The notes below the pieces were generated by a model. It made no database searches. It had not been told where the DNA came from and saw only the letters and a program-made list of their open reading frames with translations. Positions 27,401 through 34,421 of a DNA stretch of 64,000 nucleotides are shown piece by piece; the stretch's first letter is position 1; each line of letters opens with the position of its first letter. This stretch comes from Edaphobacter dinghuensis (GTDB lineage: Bacteria; Acidobacteriota; Terriglobia; Terriglobales; Acidobacteriaceae): the NCBI RefSeq assembly GCF_014640335.1, contig NZ_BMGT01000004.1, forward strand, positions 1 to 64,000. Direction: 5' to 3'. Both the position numbers and the translations under genes were made by a program.

Positions 27401-29155
27401 TTCTGTGTTCGACCCAATTTCAGCCAAAGTCTCTCGCTCTGGGTTGCTGAAGACAGGCAGTAGTGCCCCTTCAAAGAGCTGGCATGTTCTGGCCACGCGA
27501 ATACAATCGAGGCGCTCTCCTGTTTGACTGATAAAACCGCCGACAGAAACGTTCTGTGTCCCCGTGGAGACATGCCATCTATCTGCCCCGATGCTCAAGA
27601 GGGTGCCGGGGGCGGATGTCGATCGCTCCTCCAATATTTCCAAGTCGGTTGCACAAACAATAACATCACTGTTCAGCACGATCTTTGGATACCGGCAGGC
27701 ATTTGGGAGATACCCGCCTAAAATGAGTGCGCTCACGGTACGCGACAGCGACTCCGCGCTATCGTTCCAATAAAGGACACCGGGATCGCCCCTATTAGCT
27801 CGTCGGACGTAGATATTGTTCTCTAGCGCAACACCTGGTTCAGCACTGAGGCTCTCCACGCATTCGGAAACCAGTTGTTCAGGTTGATCAAGAAAAGCCT
27901 CCATTATTTGGAGAATCCTAGCTGAGTGAGCGCGCAATTCTGACACGCTGGTGGTGGCCTCGCGATCGCTCAGAAAGACTCTGTGAACATGTTCTCCGGT
28001 ACAGTCCAGAATAGCGATTGTGAAGTCGCGCACACTACCGAGAGAAACAACTCTCCATGAGAATCGACATCCAGGAAAACTATTTGCTCCGTCGAAGTTC
28101 ATCCAATTGATGGATGGACCGAACCATCCGTCTTGCATGATCTGGTTGTCGCGGCGAATCATCTCACCCCTGTAACGCTGGTGAGGCAACACTTGCCGGA
28201 GAACAGATCCAACATTCCGCGCAACATCGACAAGACGATCACCCGGTGCGAGCACGATGCGAAAGGGAAGCACGTTGGACGTCATAGAGGGGATGTCCTG
28301 TTCACCTTTACGTGCATTAGCAACAGGGAGACTAAACTGAAGCTCGGACTTCTTGACCAACATATGAAAATGGACTGCAACCACAGCCGCCCACATCTGC
28401 ATAGGAGAAATACCTTGTTCTCGCGAACATGTGGTCACCCGCTGAAGATCTCGGAATGCAACATCATATCTCGCAATTTCATCTGTTTGGTCCGCAGCAG
28501 TGGCTACCTTGCGAGCAAGCCACCCAGGATAAAAGGATCGAGAAAGATACCGGCGCCAGAAATCCCTATCTCGGGCAATACTTGACTCTGCATATTGCAT
28601 ACCTACAGCTTGTTCGTGCAAGGAGTAGTGGTGTGGCGCAACCGGGTTTCCATTATTCAATTCTGTGTAGATCTCAGCTATCCGTCTTGCCAGGAGACCA
28701 AGGCTTCGTCCATCGATTATGATGTGGTGGTATCGTTGGTACCAATAGAACTGATTCTCAGCTATCTTTATCAATGCAAAAGTAAACAGGCACTCGCTCT
28801 CCGCCTTGTGAGCACGGGTCAGGTCCTGTTCAATCCACGTTAAAGCACAGTCTCTTGAATTCCTCGCGCCGCTGACGTCGATATTGATAAGGACGCTCTC
28901 CCTGAAGCGACGGGTGATGCGTTTCCGAAGTGTGCCTTCAGCGATTTCAAATCTAGTTCTTAATGCATCCGTTTCGTCGATCACGGCGTTGACTGCTTGC
29001 TCTAGAACCATCCCGTTGACATAGCCATCAACAATGGCATAAACAGCAACCGAATGATCGTCATTGCGGCCGGTCTCCTCGGCCAACCAAACCTCGCTTT
29101 CAGTTGGCGAGATTTCATACGCCGGAGCCTGTCTCGCATCCTGATCTTCCATCAT
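18446..29155 (-). CDS. Non-ribosomal peptide synthetase 1, initiating, three modules
   Basis: 3569 residues and the first synthetase of the series. Residues 10-430 form a condensation domain close to that of enterobactin EntF (WYQRYHHIIIDGRS about 137-150; NVLPF; HQRY), so it should accept an acyl group loaded in trans. Residues about 445-545 (RRANRGDPG..., GGYLPNACRYPKIVL, APGTLLSIG) resemble the C-terminal subdomain of formyltransferase-like domains in OzmH-type synthetases, but no formyltransferase catalytic core precedes it. Residues about 587-793 look like the second half of a C domain and lack HHxxxDG. Then come A1 (from about 835), carrier (1382), C2 (1450-1860, HHIVSDG), A2 (from 1908), carrier (2442), C3, A3 (from 2965) and carrier (3506). 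Codes read by eye: A1 DFWNIGMVH (Thr), A2 DAWQFGLID (Gln), A3 DVWHISLID (Ser). Met1 and Met2 are both possible starts. Confidence 0.96.
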   Translation of the reverse strand: MMEDQDARQAPAYEISPTESEVWLAEETGRNDDHSVAVYAIVDGYVNGMVLEQAVNAVIDETDALRTRFEIAEGTLRKRITRRFRESVLINIDVSGARNSRDCALTWIEQDLTRAHKAESECLFTFALIKIAENQFYWYQRYHHIIIDGRSLGLLARRIAEIYTELNNGNPVAPHHYSLHEQAVGMQYAESSIARDRDFWRRYLSRSFYPGWLARKVATAADQTDEIARYDVAFRDLQRVTTCSREQGISPMQMWAAVVAVHFHMLVKKSELQFSLPVANARKGEQDIPSMTSNVLPFRIVLAPGDRLVDVARNVGSVLRQVLPHQRYRGEMIRRDNQIMQDGWFGPSINWMNFDGANSFPGCRFSWRVVSLGSVRDFTIAILDCTGEHVHRVFLSDREATTSVSELRAHSARILQIMEAFLDQPEQLVSECVESLSAEPGVALENNIYVRRANRGDPGVLYWNDSAESLSRTVSALILGGYLPNACRYPKIVLNSDVIVCATDLEILEERSTSAPGTLLSIGADRWHVSTGTQNVSVGGFISQTGERLDCIRVARTCQLFEGALLPVFSNPERETLAEIGSNTEPHESFWLERLRHVQPLSLPSSVGGQEPPGPRMASNWKFFPFEQYSQAGNHECVIAAWLIYLSRVTADTRLHVGWRVRNPLAGPEWTSRLLAPYVPFEIEIDMNLGFGEALQKIVEEIEKVQQHFTYSSDLIARDPELRPSGRYIVPWNVGIEVVEECDGDSPDSASLDEIPLILQVHPSGMFRWSYAPNIIDELEINRSSRAISRLLEEVLEQTNDALPVGALSLISVMERKLLLEAWNQTPAPSLDGRCIHQMFEEQVRKSPEAVAVVFGGESLSYTQLNRQANCLAHYLIELGVEPDDRVAICADRGVSMLVCLMAILKAGGAYVPLDLAYASERLSQILSDAAPRLLLCDKLGREVLVSEATQGLVVVELDALRPVWSSQPETDPEVAGLTSRHLAYVIYTSGSTGTPKGVMVEHAQITRLFEVTQNSYGFSDQDVWCLFHSFAFDFSVWEIWGALRYGGRLVIVPYEMARSSRDFYRLVCEQQVTVLNQTPSAFRMLMEAEAESSLSDRLRYVIFGGEALDPTILRSWYWRRSESQPLLVNMYGITETTVHVTYRPLASSDTAASASPIGIRLADLRIYLLDNRQQPVPLGAVGEMYIGGAGVARGYLNRPELTTERFLDDPFCDEPGARMYRTGDLARYLPDGNLEFLGRNDQQVKIRGFRIELGEIEARLADHPLVEQTVVIAREDTSGDKRLIAYYTTASDPAGLTAEQLREHLSVLLPEYMVPAAFVHLETLPLTPNGKLDRKALPAPENGVYAAHDYEQPQGETEIALAEIWKELLHLDRVGRNDNFFELGGHSLLAVRLLSRVAQVIGIELQLTDLFSYPTPARLATAITERCSRNDPELLLPITPLRLEEHLPLSYAQQRLWFLSQFEGVSAAYHVPAGLRLRGDLDCMSLRRSLNTIFARHEALRSTFVAVDGHPEVFLLSNKASVPFIQIDLRTATNMKRRLEALCREQIDTPFDLSRGPMVRACLVRLGDREHVLILVQHHIVSDGWSLGIFCRELSTLYTAYLNGKPDPLSPLEIQYPDYAAWQRKWLAGKRLEKQVTYWKKTLSDAPPLLELPTDRPRPPQQSFAGAQLTVRIDAELTKALKALSAKHGATLFMTLLTAWAAVLSRLSGQDDLVIGTPVANRRHVQVENLIGFFVNTLALRIDLSGNPTVEQLLLRVRTATLEAQDHQDLPFEQVVEIINPPRRLDRAPIFQVMLVSQEEPGSLLSIPNLELQVDDLSAYTAKFDLELDISEEGDEVVGTLRYSTLLFDELTMKRHAAYLYTILGRMVADSGQVVGSIDLLSPEESHLLVVTQNETAVPYPKDSCIHQLIEEQARTTPEAIAVVIGDRFLSYAELNRQANCLAHYLIEQGVRPDDRVAVCIDRGLSLIVGLLAVLKAGGAYMPLDPGYPSDRLAYVLADAQPGVLLCDAIGWEILGSGSGNETVMVDVDNSRPVWSQLSPTNPDVAGLTSRHLAYVIYTSGSTGTPKGVMVEHRSLSNHIHWQAQAFTFTAEDIFLQRTAISFDASVWEIWTPLAIGARLILLPSDLQRDPVGIATTIAKNHVTVAQFVPSLLEATLRSGTFQCRYLFCGGEPLSAALVQEAQRYTSEGVVNLYGPTETTIDATCWHFRNQTVPEVIPIGRPIANTRIYLMDSERQLVPLGAVGELYIGGAGVARGYLNRPDLTSERFLPDPFSAETGARIYRTGDLARYLSDGNLEFLGRNDHQVKIRGFRIELGEIEARLAEYPLVKQALVIAREDVPGNKRLVAYYTGDASVTAEQLRTHLAELLPEYMVPAAFAHLNALPLAPNGKLDRKALPAPEGDAYAAHAYEPPQGEAETVLAEIWKELLHVERVGRNDNFFELGGHSLLAVRLQAHVQKRLNLELSLAHIFGSNTLSALAQIIAASLADAVPDDLQTITATPRSAPLPLSFAQQRLWFLSQFENLNASYHIAALLQLDGDLDHSSLQSSLSTIFARHEALRSTFITIGGEPFVKLLPQEKEFILPEYDLREFAAQATRFRALCEEQFRTPFDLATGPMVRACLVHLRDQEHVLILVMHHIVSDGWSMGFLVRELNVLYTAYLNGEPNPLPPLEIQYPDYAAWQRLWLTGERLETQVDYWKKALADAPPLLDLPTDRPRPLQQSFAGAQIPVRIDAELTKALKALSTKHGTTLFMTLLAAWAAVLSRLSGQEDLVIGTPVANRRHIQVENLIGFFVNTLALRIDLSGNPTVEELLRRVRIATLEAQDHQDLPFEQVVEIINPPRRLDHTPIFQVMFAWRNEETNIPQLPRVHASLLDSSYVNSRYGLELDLAEDSGMIVGTLTYASALFDEVTTERQIGYLQVVLQAMVADTRQEVDSINLLSAEERDLLHERWNSTTTRYPSNLCIHQLFEEQAAKSPDATAVLWQNGSLTYEELNRRANRLAHHLVELGVRPDDPVAICMDRSPEMVVSLLATLKAGAAYMPLDPAHPPERIVQVLEDAEPRILLCDGTGQKALEGKATRNILLLNLDSGSPAWSHQPEVDPHVSSLTSRHLAYVIYTSGSTGTPKGVMNEHRGVVNRLVWMQETYKLRPDDVVLQKTSFSFDVSVWEFFWTLMTGATLALAPPGAQADPDRLIELICEWNVSIVHFVPSLLDIFMHTPNVGRCTSLRQLICSGEALQTVQLKACLEQLPAMQVDNLYGPTEAAIDVTAWACPPEFDSIIVPIGRPIANIAIYLLDHRRQPVPLGAVGEMYIGGVGVARGYLNRPELTAERFLADPFCNDAGARMYRTGDLARYLPDGNLEFLGRNDQQVKLRGFRIELGEIEARLVEYPHLEQAVVVAREEKPGDKRLVAYYSGAESLSAERLRNHLASKLPEYMVPSAFVRLDALPLTPNGKIDRKALPAPEGDAYATRAYEPPQGETETAVAEIWKELLHTDRIGRNDNFFELGGHSLLAVRLLSRLQARFELKIDLSTLFENPQLAPFSKRVLIASIDQEFHSTDFRDLLPKDC

Positions 29156-29619
29156 GGTGTTATTCCGTACTGCGTTGCCAGCGGATCAGTAAAAGTTTGG
29201 AATGCATCCCCCGCGATTCGATCGGGGGCGCCGAGCGACGCTGTCGTAAATAGCTGCTCGTCAGATAAAGTTGTGAGATTTGGGAACAGGCTGCCTGGAA
29301 AGGTTAAGCTAGTGCAGCATGGAGTTGTTAAATGAGTTCAGTCTAAGATTGAGTTGTGGGATTGGGATACTGCACCCCGCATGCTAATGGGGTCCACGAT
29401 AGTGGACAGATTATTGCAGTTTAAGCCGCACCACTCTTGCTGGGCATTTATACAAGACCGGACTTTTTACAGCAGAAGGTTGCTGATTGTAGCCTGGCTC
29501 TGCAGGTAACACGTGCCACTGTTACGGTAACAATGTGCGCTGTGGTTTTTGGGACGATTACGCCATATGGACTCAAACATGATCATAACGTTGCTCTTGA
29601 ATGCTAATGCCTTCCTTGT
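29156..29619 (-). promoter_or_regulatory. Leader and promoter region of the NRPS operon
   Basis: 464 bases with no gene, between the permease stop and the NRPS1 start. Two inverted repeats stand out. CCCCCG/CGGGGG (29208-29213 with 29223-29228, 9-base loop) lies about 55 bases before the NRPS1 ATG and would form a GC hairpin in the mRNA leader. GTCCAC-GATA-GTGGAC (29392-29407) is a perfect 6-bp repeat further upstream. The first could act as a NusG-paralogue loading hairpin or an attenuator, the second as an operator. Neither role is shown by the sequence alone. Confidence 0.45.
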
Positions 29620-32277
29620 TCATTCCTCCCGCAGTGCCTTATTAGGGTCAATCCGAGCGACTCTAAAAGCGGGTATTGTGCTCGCAAGAGCGGATACGGC
29701 TGCAATTGTAAGTACCACCGATAGAAAAGTTGCGCTGTCATATACTTGAACACCGTAGAGAAAACTCTGTAGGACACGCAGGACCCCTGCGCAAACAAAC
29801 AATCCTAGAATCAATCCCGCGGCCGCAGCAATCACTCCTGATTTGGCGGCATAGATCATCGCTTCTCGAACTGTCGAACCGAGCGCAAGGCGAATGCCAA
29901 TTTCTCTGGACCTCTCCGCTACCATATGAGCAACAAGCGCAAAAATCCCGATCGCGCTAAGCAATAAAGCGAGACCAGCCATTGTCGAAAGCAGAGCGAC
30001 TTCGATTCGTTGCATCGCCAAGGTTTTCGCTTGCAGATCGCTCATGCTGTAAAAGCCGGAGAATGGAAGCCCTGGATCGACACTCGCCAAAGCGCGCTGC
30101 ATCTGAGCAGTCAGGTCATCACCCGGATGAGCGCTTCGAACGATCCAACTTGGTTGAATCCATGTGTGCACCATAGAAAGCAACTTGGCATCGTCAACCT
30201 GGACATAGGGAACATAGATCGTTTCTTGATCCGTTAAAGGAGCTGCATCTGTAACCAAGTGAGTCGCTGAAGACAATACAGTGTCTGCAACGACACCGAC
30301 AACCATCGCATTCTTGTTATTGTTTTCAAGCTGACGGCCCACCGCGTTTGCTTCATGGAAAAACTTCCGCGCAAAGGTCTCGTTGATCACCACAACGTGT
30401 TGCGTGCTCGGTCCGTCCGAATTCGTAAAAACTCGACCAGCCAGCAATGGAATTTGTAGGGTCTTGAAATAATCAGCGGTAACAAACACCTCATTGGTCG
30501 TAACCTGATCCCCCGCTTGCTTGCCATCGCTGAGGGTAACTCCATCCAGCAATGCGCGCTCATAAGGTAAGGTCAAACCGACTGCTGCGCTTTCGACTCC
30601 GGGAATATTCTGCATTGCGGTGAGGCTTTCGCGGAACAACGTTTGCAAAGCCCTGGGGTCTTGATACCGGACGTTGTCCAAAGATGCCTGCGCAGTGATC
30701 ACCCCATTAGGATTGAATCCCGGCGACATAGTTTCAAGATGGACTAGCGTGTGAATCAGCAGTCCTGCGGCGGCCAACAGTAGAACCGTCAACGCAACTT
30801 CTCCCGCGATCAATCCCTGCCGTAGGCGTGCACGCCCCGTCCCGATGACCGAACGGTTGCCGATAGACGAGCGCAGGTCAACCTTGTTTGTGGCAAAAGC
30901 TGGGAGCATACCAAAGAGAATGCTGGTTAGCAACGAAAGCAGCAATGTGAAGGCCAAGACTCGACCATCGAGAGGCACATGCTGCACAGGCAGAAAATGT
31001 TCTGGAAGCATCTTCAGTAACGACCTTAGCGCAATAAAACCGAGCCCGATTCCTGCGGAACCTCCTATTAAAGCAACCAACAAATTTTCAATCCAAAGTT
31101 GTCTTTGAATCCGCCAACGCGACGCACCAAGCGCCATGCGGGTAGCGATCTCTCCCGTGCGGCGTAACATCCGCACCAAGGCGAGTCCCGCAAGATTGGC
31201 GCATGCGATCAGCAGTACAAGGCCGGACGCTAGCATGAGGGCTAGAACTTGAGGACGGAGTGTCTGGGTTTGCGCTTGTTGCAGGGGCATCCAGTAATAG
31301 GTCCGCTTCTCATCGGGGTTGCTTCTTGCGAATTCCAAAGTCTGATGACTTTGGTACAGAGCGCGCTCGATCTGACTATTTGCCTCTTGCCAAGTGAAAC
31401 CATTACGTAGCAGCACGGTAGCGAGGAAATTAGTCGTCTGCCCTTCACCATCGCGGCTCGGTTGAAGGTCTGTGTATATGTCGGCATCCAAAGGAGTGGT
31501 TGCATGCTCAGGCAACACCCCGACAACCGTATATGGTTCTCCTTTTAGAAGAACGACTTGTCCCAGGACATGCTGGTCTTTACCAAATGCCGTACGCCAC
31601 AGCGAGTAGCTCAGAATGGCAACTCTGGGACCATTAGGAAGATCGTCTTCGGCAGTGAAATTTTGACCAAGCGCAGGCTGAATGCCTAAGACGTCAAAAT
31701 AACGCGCTGAAATCCGTCCGGAATGTAGATATTGAGCATGGGAGGCTGTCTGAAGGACCACACCGGCGGGATGAATTGCTGAAACAGCCGAAAGCACGGA
31801 GGGCACATTGTCACGTAATAGCTCCCATTGCTCTCCGTCTATAGTTCTTCGCTCGTCAGAAGGATGAGAGCCTGTGGTCCGAGCGTAGAGAGTCCCAATG
31901 CGCTGCGGTTGAACGTACGGAAGGTTGTTCAGTAGGAGTGCGTTCACAACGGAAAAAATCGCGGTATTCGCCCCGATACCTAACGCCAACGTCAGACAGG
32001 CTACTAAAACAAACCCAGGAGACCTGCTAACCTGCCGCAACGCAAGCTTTGCGTCACCAAGGAGGCTATCCCATCGCGGCCACAGCCAGACTTCGCGGCT
32101 GCGCTCCTCGATTACAGCGACATTGCCGAACTCGCGACGTGCGACTCGCTCCGCCTGCTCCCGTGTCATGCCGCGATCCATAAGATCGGCAATTTTTTCA
32201 TCGAGATGTTCACGGATGGGTTCTGAAAGCTCTTGATAGCGACTGCGGTGAGAGAACAACTGTCGGAGCCAGCTCAT
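29620..32277 (-). CDS. Acidobacterial duplicated FtsX/MacB-type permease
   Basis: 885 residues. The N-terminal stretch (HLDEKIADLMDRGMTREQAE, about 24-43) is the soluble helical region typical of acidobacterial orphan permeases. A first membrane helix (about 90-115, ending GIGANTAIFSVVNALLL) leads into a MacB-like periplasmic domain and a first FtsX core (about 345-470). A second periplasmic domain and a second FtsX core follow (about 765-885, with ERSREIGIRLALGS). No ATPase is encoded beside it, which is usual for this family. The start ATG 32277 has a strong ribosome site (AGGAGGT, 32281-32287). It forms a two-gene unit with the PadR gene in front. Placement before the synthetases could mean export of or resistance to the peptide, but such pairs are common in these genomes and the link may be accidental. 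Confidence 0.92.
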   Translation of the reverse strand: MSWLRQLFSHRSRYQELSEPIREHLDEKIADLMDRGMTREQAERVARREFGNVAVIEERSREVWLWPRWDSLLGDAKLALRQVSRSPGFVLVACLTLALGIGANTAIFSVVNALLLNNLPYVQPQRIGTLYARTTGSHPSDERRTIDGEQWELLRDNVPSVLSAVSAIHPAGVVLQTASHAQYLHSGRISARYFDVLGIQPALGQNFTAEDDLPNGPRVAILSYSLWRTAFGKDQHVLGQVVLLKGEPYTVVGVLPEHATTPLDADIYTDLQPSRDGEGQTTNFLATVLLRNGFTWQEANSQIERALYQSHQTLEFARSNPDEKRTYYWMPLQQAQTQTLRPQVLALMLASGLVLLIACANLAGLALVRMLRRTGEIATRMALGASRWRIQRQLWIENLLVALIGGSAGIGLGFIALRSLLKMLPEHFLPVQHVPLDGRVLAFTLLLSLLTSILFGMLPAFATNKVDLRSSIGNRSVIGTGRARLRQGLIAGEVALTVLLLAAAGLLIHTLVHLETMSPGFNPNGVITAQASLDNVRYQDPRALQTLFRESLTAMQNIPGVESAAVGLTLPYERALLDGVTLSDGKQAGDQVTTNEVFVTADYFKTLQIPLLAGRVFTNSDGPSTQHVVVINETFARKFFHEANAVGRQLENNNKNAMVVGVVADTVLSSATHLVTDAAPLTDQETIYVPYVQVDDAKLLSMVHTWIQPSWIVRSAHPGDDLTAQMQRALASVDPGLPFSGFYSMSDLQAKTLAMQRIEVALLSTMAGLALLLSAIGIFALVAHMVAERSREIGIRLALGSTVREAMIYAAKSGVIAAAAGLILGLFVCAGVLRVLQSFLYGVQVYDSATFLSVVLTIAAVSALASTIPAFRVARIDPNKALREE

Positions 32278-32285
32278 AAGACCTC

Positions 32286-32630
32286 CTACTCTCCTGCCAA
32301 TGCGAGCACGCGGGTAATTCCAGCAAACATTTTCTCTACGCTCGCAATCTCCTGTTCCAAATGCTTTTTGCCTACCTCGGTCACTTTGAAAACTCGTACC
32401 GGGCGGTTTCTAGCCGAAAGGCCCATCTCAGTTTCCAGCCAGCCAACCTTCAACATTCGTTGAAGAGCTGGATACAAAGAGCCTTCCTCAATTCGAAGAT
32501 AGTCTTCCGAAATTTCCTTGAGCCTCTGAGCAAGCGCATAGCCGTGCATCGACCTCCAACTCAAGCTCTTCAGGATCATCAGTTCCAATGCGCCCGGAAA
32601 GAGATCACGGTATTCAGGTTTCTTCCTCAT
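32286..32630 (-). CDS. PadR-family transcriptional regulator
   Basis: 114 residues from ATG 32630 (MRKKPEYRD). A longer frame would begin at a TTG at 32654, but that start lies inside the operator-like palindrome, so the ATG is preferred. The winged-helix core is clear: PGALELMILKSLSWRSMHGYALAQRL, then IEEGSLYPALQRMLKVGWL and a short C-terminal helical dimerisation part. This short form (about 110 residues) is the one usually found just in front of acidobacterial duplicated permeases. It probably represses its own unit, and its ligand is unknown. The permease starts 8 bases after its stop, so the two are co-translated from one mRNA. Confidence 0.9.
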   Translation of the reverse strand: MRKKPEYRDLFPGALELMILKSLSWRSMHGYALAQRLKEISEDYLRIEEGSLYPALQRMLKVGWLETEMGLSARNRPVRVFKVTEVGKKHLEQEIASVEKMFAGITRVLALAGE

Positions 32631-32641
32631 GCTATCGAAAT

Positions 32642-32660
32642 TAGTATATTGCAAATACTA
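32642..32660. promoter_or_regulatory. Operator-like palindrome before the padR/permease pair
   Basis: TAGTAT (32642-32647), a 7-base spacer, then ATACTA (32655-32660): a perfect 6-bp inverted repeat, AT-rich, starting 12 bases upstream of the chosen padR ATG. Read on the minus strand it contains TATACT and overlaps TATAGT, either of which could serve as a -10 box. This is the expected place for a self-binding PadR site. Confidence 0.6.
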
Positions 32661-32998
32661 TATAAATGGTAGTACGCATTGCCGGGCTCACGCAACAGCG
32701 GGACGCGGCACGGTTTGCGTGGCCCTTGCGGAAGTGCAATTCGCACTCGCAGCACACAAATAAGAGACCAGATCTGTGTTCCGGAGGAGATCAGCACATC
32801 AGAGGGTCGCTAGCTGCAGCTGATGTTCTCAAAACTTGAGCATAAAACGGCCCGCGGCCGCCGCTGAAATACACCGTGACCTGGTATGGGTAGCATAGTC
32901 GTGCAGAATCGTGCCAAGGGGTCGGCCCACATTCGTCAGATCCGCATATGCGCCGTCGGATTATGGGCGGCGCTCATCTCTTGCACTTTCTGGACGAT
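32661..32998. other. Intergenic region between padR and the phosphopantetheinyl transferase
   Basis: 338 bases. Holds the upstream part of the padR promoter and the 3' flank of the transferase gene. No supported gene, RNA or terminator was recognised. Confidence 0.5.
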
Positions 32999-33820
32999 TC
33001 AATGGAGCGCAGCTCCCACGTCAAAGAGTCGAGCGACTACGTTTTGAACGGGGGTTGCGAGCGCGGCTACATATCCCTCTGCGGTTGGAAATTCGAGCCC
33101 GAATATCCTCCTGCGAGGATGATGGCCTGGGCAGCTGATTTCCGACCTGCCTGGCCCTTCGAAGGACACTTGGACATCTCGTGGCGCGATAGATAAACCG
33201 CATCCCATTTGCTTCAAGAATGCCTCCTTGTGCACCCAATAGCGACAAAATGCATGCCGTCGTTGCTGGACCTCCAGAGCAAGAACGTCACCTACTTCAG
33301 CCTCTGCCAGGATATCCATGCAGATAGGAGTGACGTCGCCAAGATAATTCAGGCACTCAACGTCCACACCTATTTCCTCTCCCTCGCAGATGGCAATCAC
33401 AATAATGTCAATCGAATGCGAAATGTTGAACGCTATTCGTCGTGATGTGTGCGGCGTCGAAGCTACACTGGGCTTTCCCTGATGCCCATAACAAAACATC
33501 ACACTTGCCGGCCGTATACCGCAATAGCTTCCTAGAATCATCCGCAGAAGCGCGCGACCGACGAGGAATTCTTGCTTTTTCCCGGAAGGTCGAAACCGGT
33601 CGACTCGATCCAACTCTTCACGAGATAGAAGACTCTCCGGGTCGTTCAATATTGGAGCCAACAACGGAACAGCAGCACTCCATACATGCACCGATCCAGA
33701 TTCGAACGGTATTTGGAGTTTGCAAATCTGACGTGCCAAATAATGAGCGTTCATTTCACCGTGCACATACCGCCAACTTTGTCTGGGAAGATCTGGAACG
33801 GATCGATAAAGCTTCAACAC
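32999..33820 (-). CDS. Sfp-type 4'-phosphopantetheinyl transferase
   Basis: 273 residues if started at GTG 33820, 251 from ATG 33754. It moves phosphopantetheine from CoA to the Ser of carrier domains, so it is the natural activator of all carriers in the three synthetases. Family motifs in order: LLSREELDRVDRF, FLVGRALLR, GHQGKPS, FNISHS, EEIGVDVE (Mg-binding acidic residues) and WVHKEAFLKQMGCGL, with the conserved W-x-x-KEA. The homologous core begins near FESGSVHVWSA, so either start keeps the whole enzyme. Neither start has a good ribosome site. The GTG overlaps the end of the decayed NusG-like gene (GTGTTGA), which suggests that translation was once coupled to it. Confidence 0.93.
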   Translation of the reverse strand: MLKLYRSVPDLPRQSWRYVHGEMNAHYLARQICKLQIPFESGSVHVWSAAVPLLAPILNDPESLLSREELDRVDRFRPSGKKQEFLVGRALLRMILGSYCGIRPASVMFCYGHQGKPSVASTPHTSRRIAFNISHSIDIIVIAICEGEEIGVDVECLNYLGDVTPICMDILAEAEVGDVLALEVQQRRHAFCRYWVHKEAFLKQMGCGLSIAPRDVQVSFEGPGRSEISCPGHHPRRRIFGLEFPTAEGYVAALATPVQNVVARLFDVGAALH

Positions 33821-34319
33821 TTTACTCTCCCAACGCGAGTTCTGATGCGGAGACTTTGATCGAAAGAAACCTTAAACCGCTTCACCGAGATGACGAGGCG
33901 GCAATGCTCCTTTTATCGAGACACAATGCCAACTATTCCCTTAAGCGAGCCAGAGATGCCAATGACTTTTTCGCTTATCGCCAGATGTGGAACGGATATC
34001 GTCGACCTTCCGGATAGCAGCGCTTGCTGAATAGCCGCGATGTCTTCGTCTGACGTAGGACATGCGCATTCACCGAAAGACACGATCTTCTGGACGCCCG
34101 GAGTGCTAAGAACAGCTTGAATTACAAGCGCTTCGTCCTGCATAAAACATACGTCGGAAATAATGGCTGTTCATCACTTTATTCCGGTCCGACCATTGTC
34201 GTCGCGTAACAGTCTTGGGAAGAAAGTGCTCCTGGCCTTTGTGGTGAAGCAATGTAGCTATCCTATCGTCGTGACGAGGCCTGCACGGCGAGCCATCGGA
34301 TTTGTTCAAGTGGTAACAA
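33814..34319 (-). pseudogene. Decayed second copy of the NusG-like antiterminator
   Basis: Runs parallel to the intact gene at 34422-34937 but is broken. It begins at TTG 34319 (MLPLEQIRWLAVQ), shifts frame to RIATLLHHKGQEHFLPK and TVTRRQWSDRNKV, then shifts again to VLSTPGVQKIVSFGE and LKGIVGIVSR. There an in-frame TAA is met, after which homology goes on (KEHCRLVISV). So it has two frameshifts and one nonsense change across about 506 bases. Its ancestral stop would overlap the start of the phosphopantetheinyl transferase gene. Together with the intact gene it marks a tandem duplication of which only one copy survived. Confidence 0.88.
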
Positions 34320-34421
34320 TCGATGCCTCTTTGTCAACGTGCCGAGACGGGTTTCTCGATTTGCCATTTAAGGCAGCATTCCAGAGGGCGTTGCCAGTCG
34401 TGTTCCTAATCTGAGGACTGC

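Noticed and set aside
32631..32654. Extended PadR N-terminus from a TTG codon
   Set aside because: It would place the start codon inside the operator-like palindrome, and the ATG at 32630 gives the usual family length.
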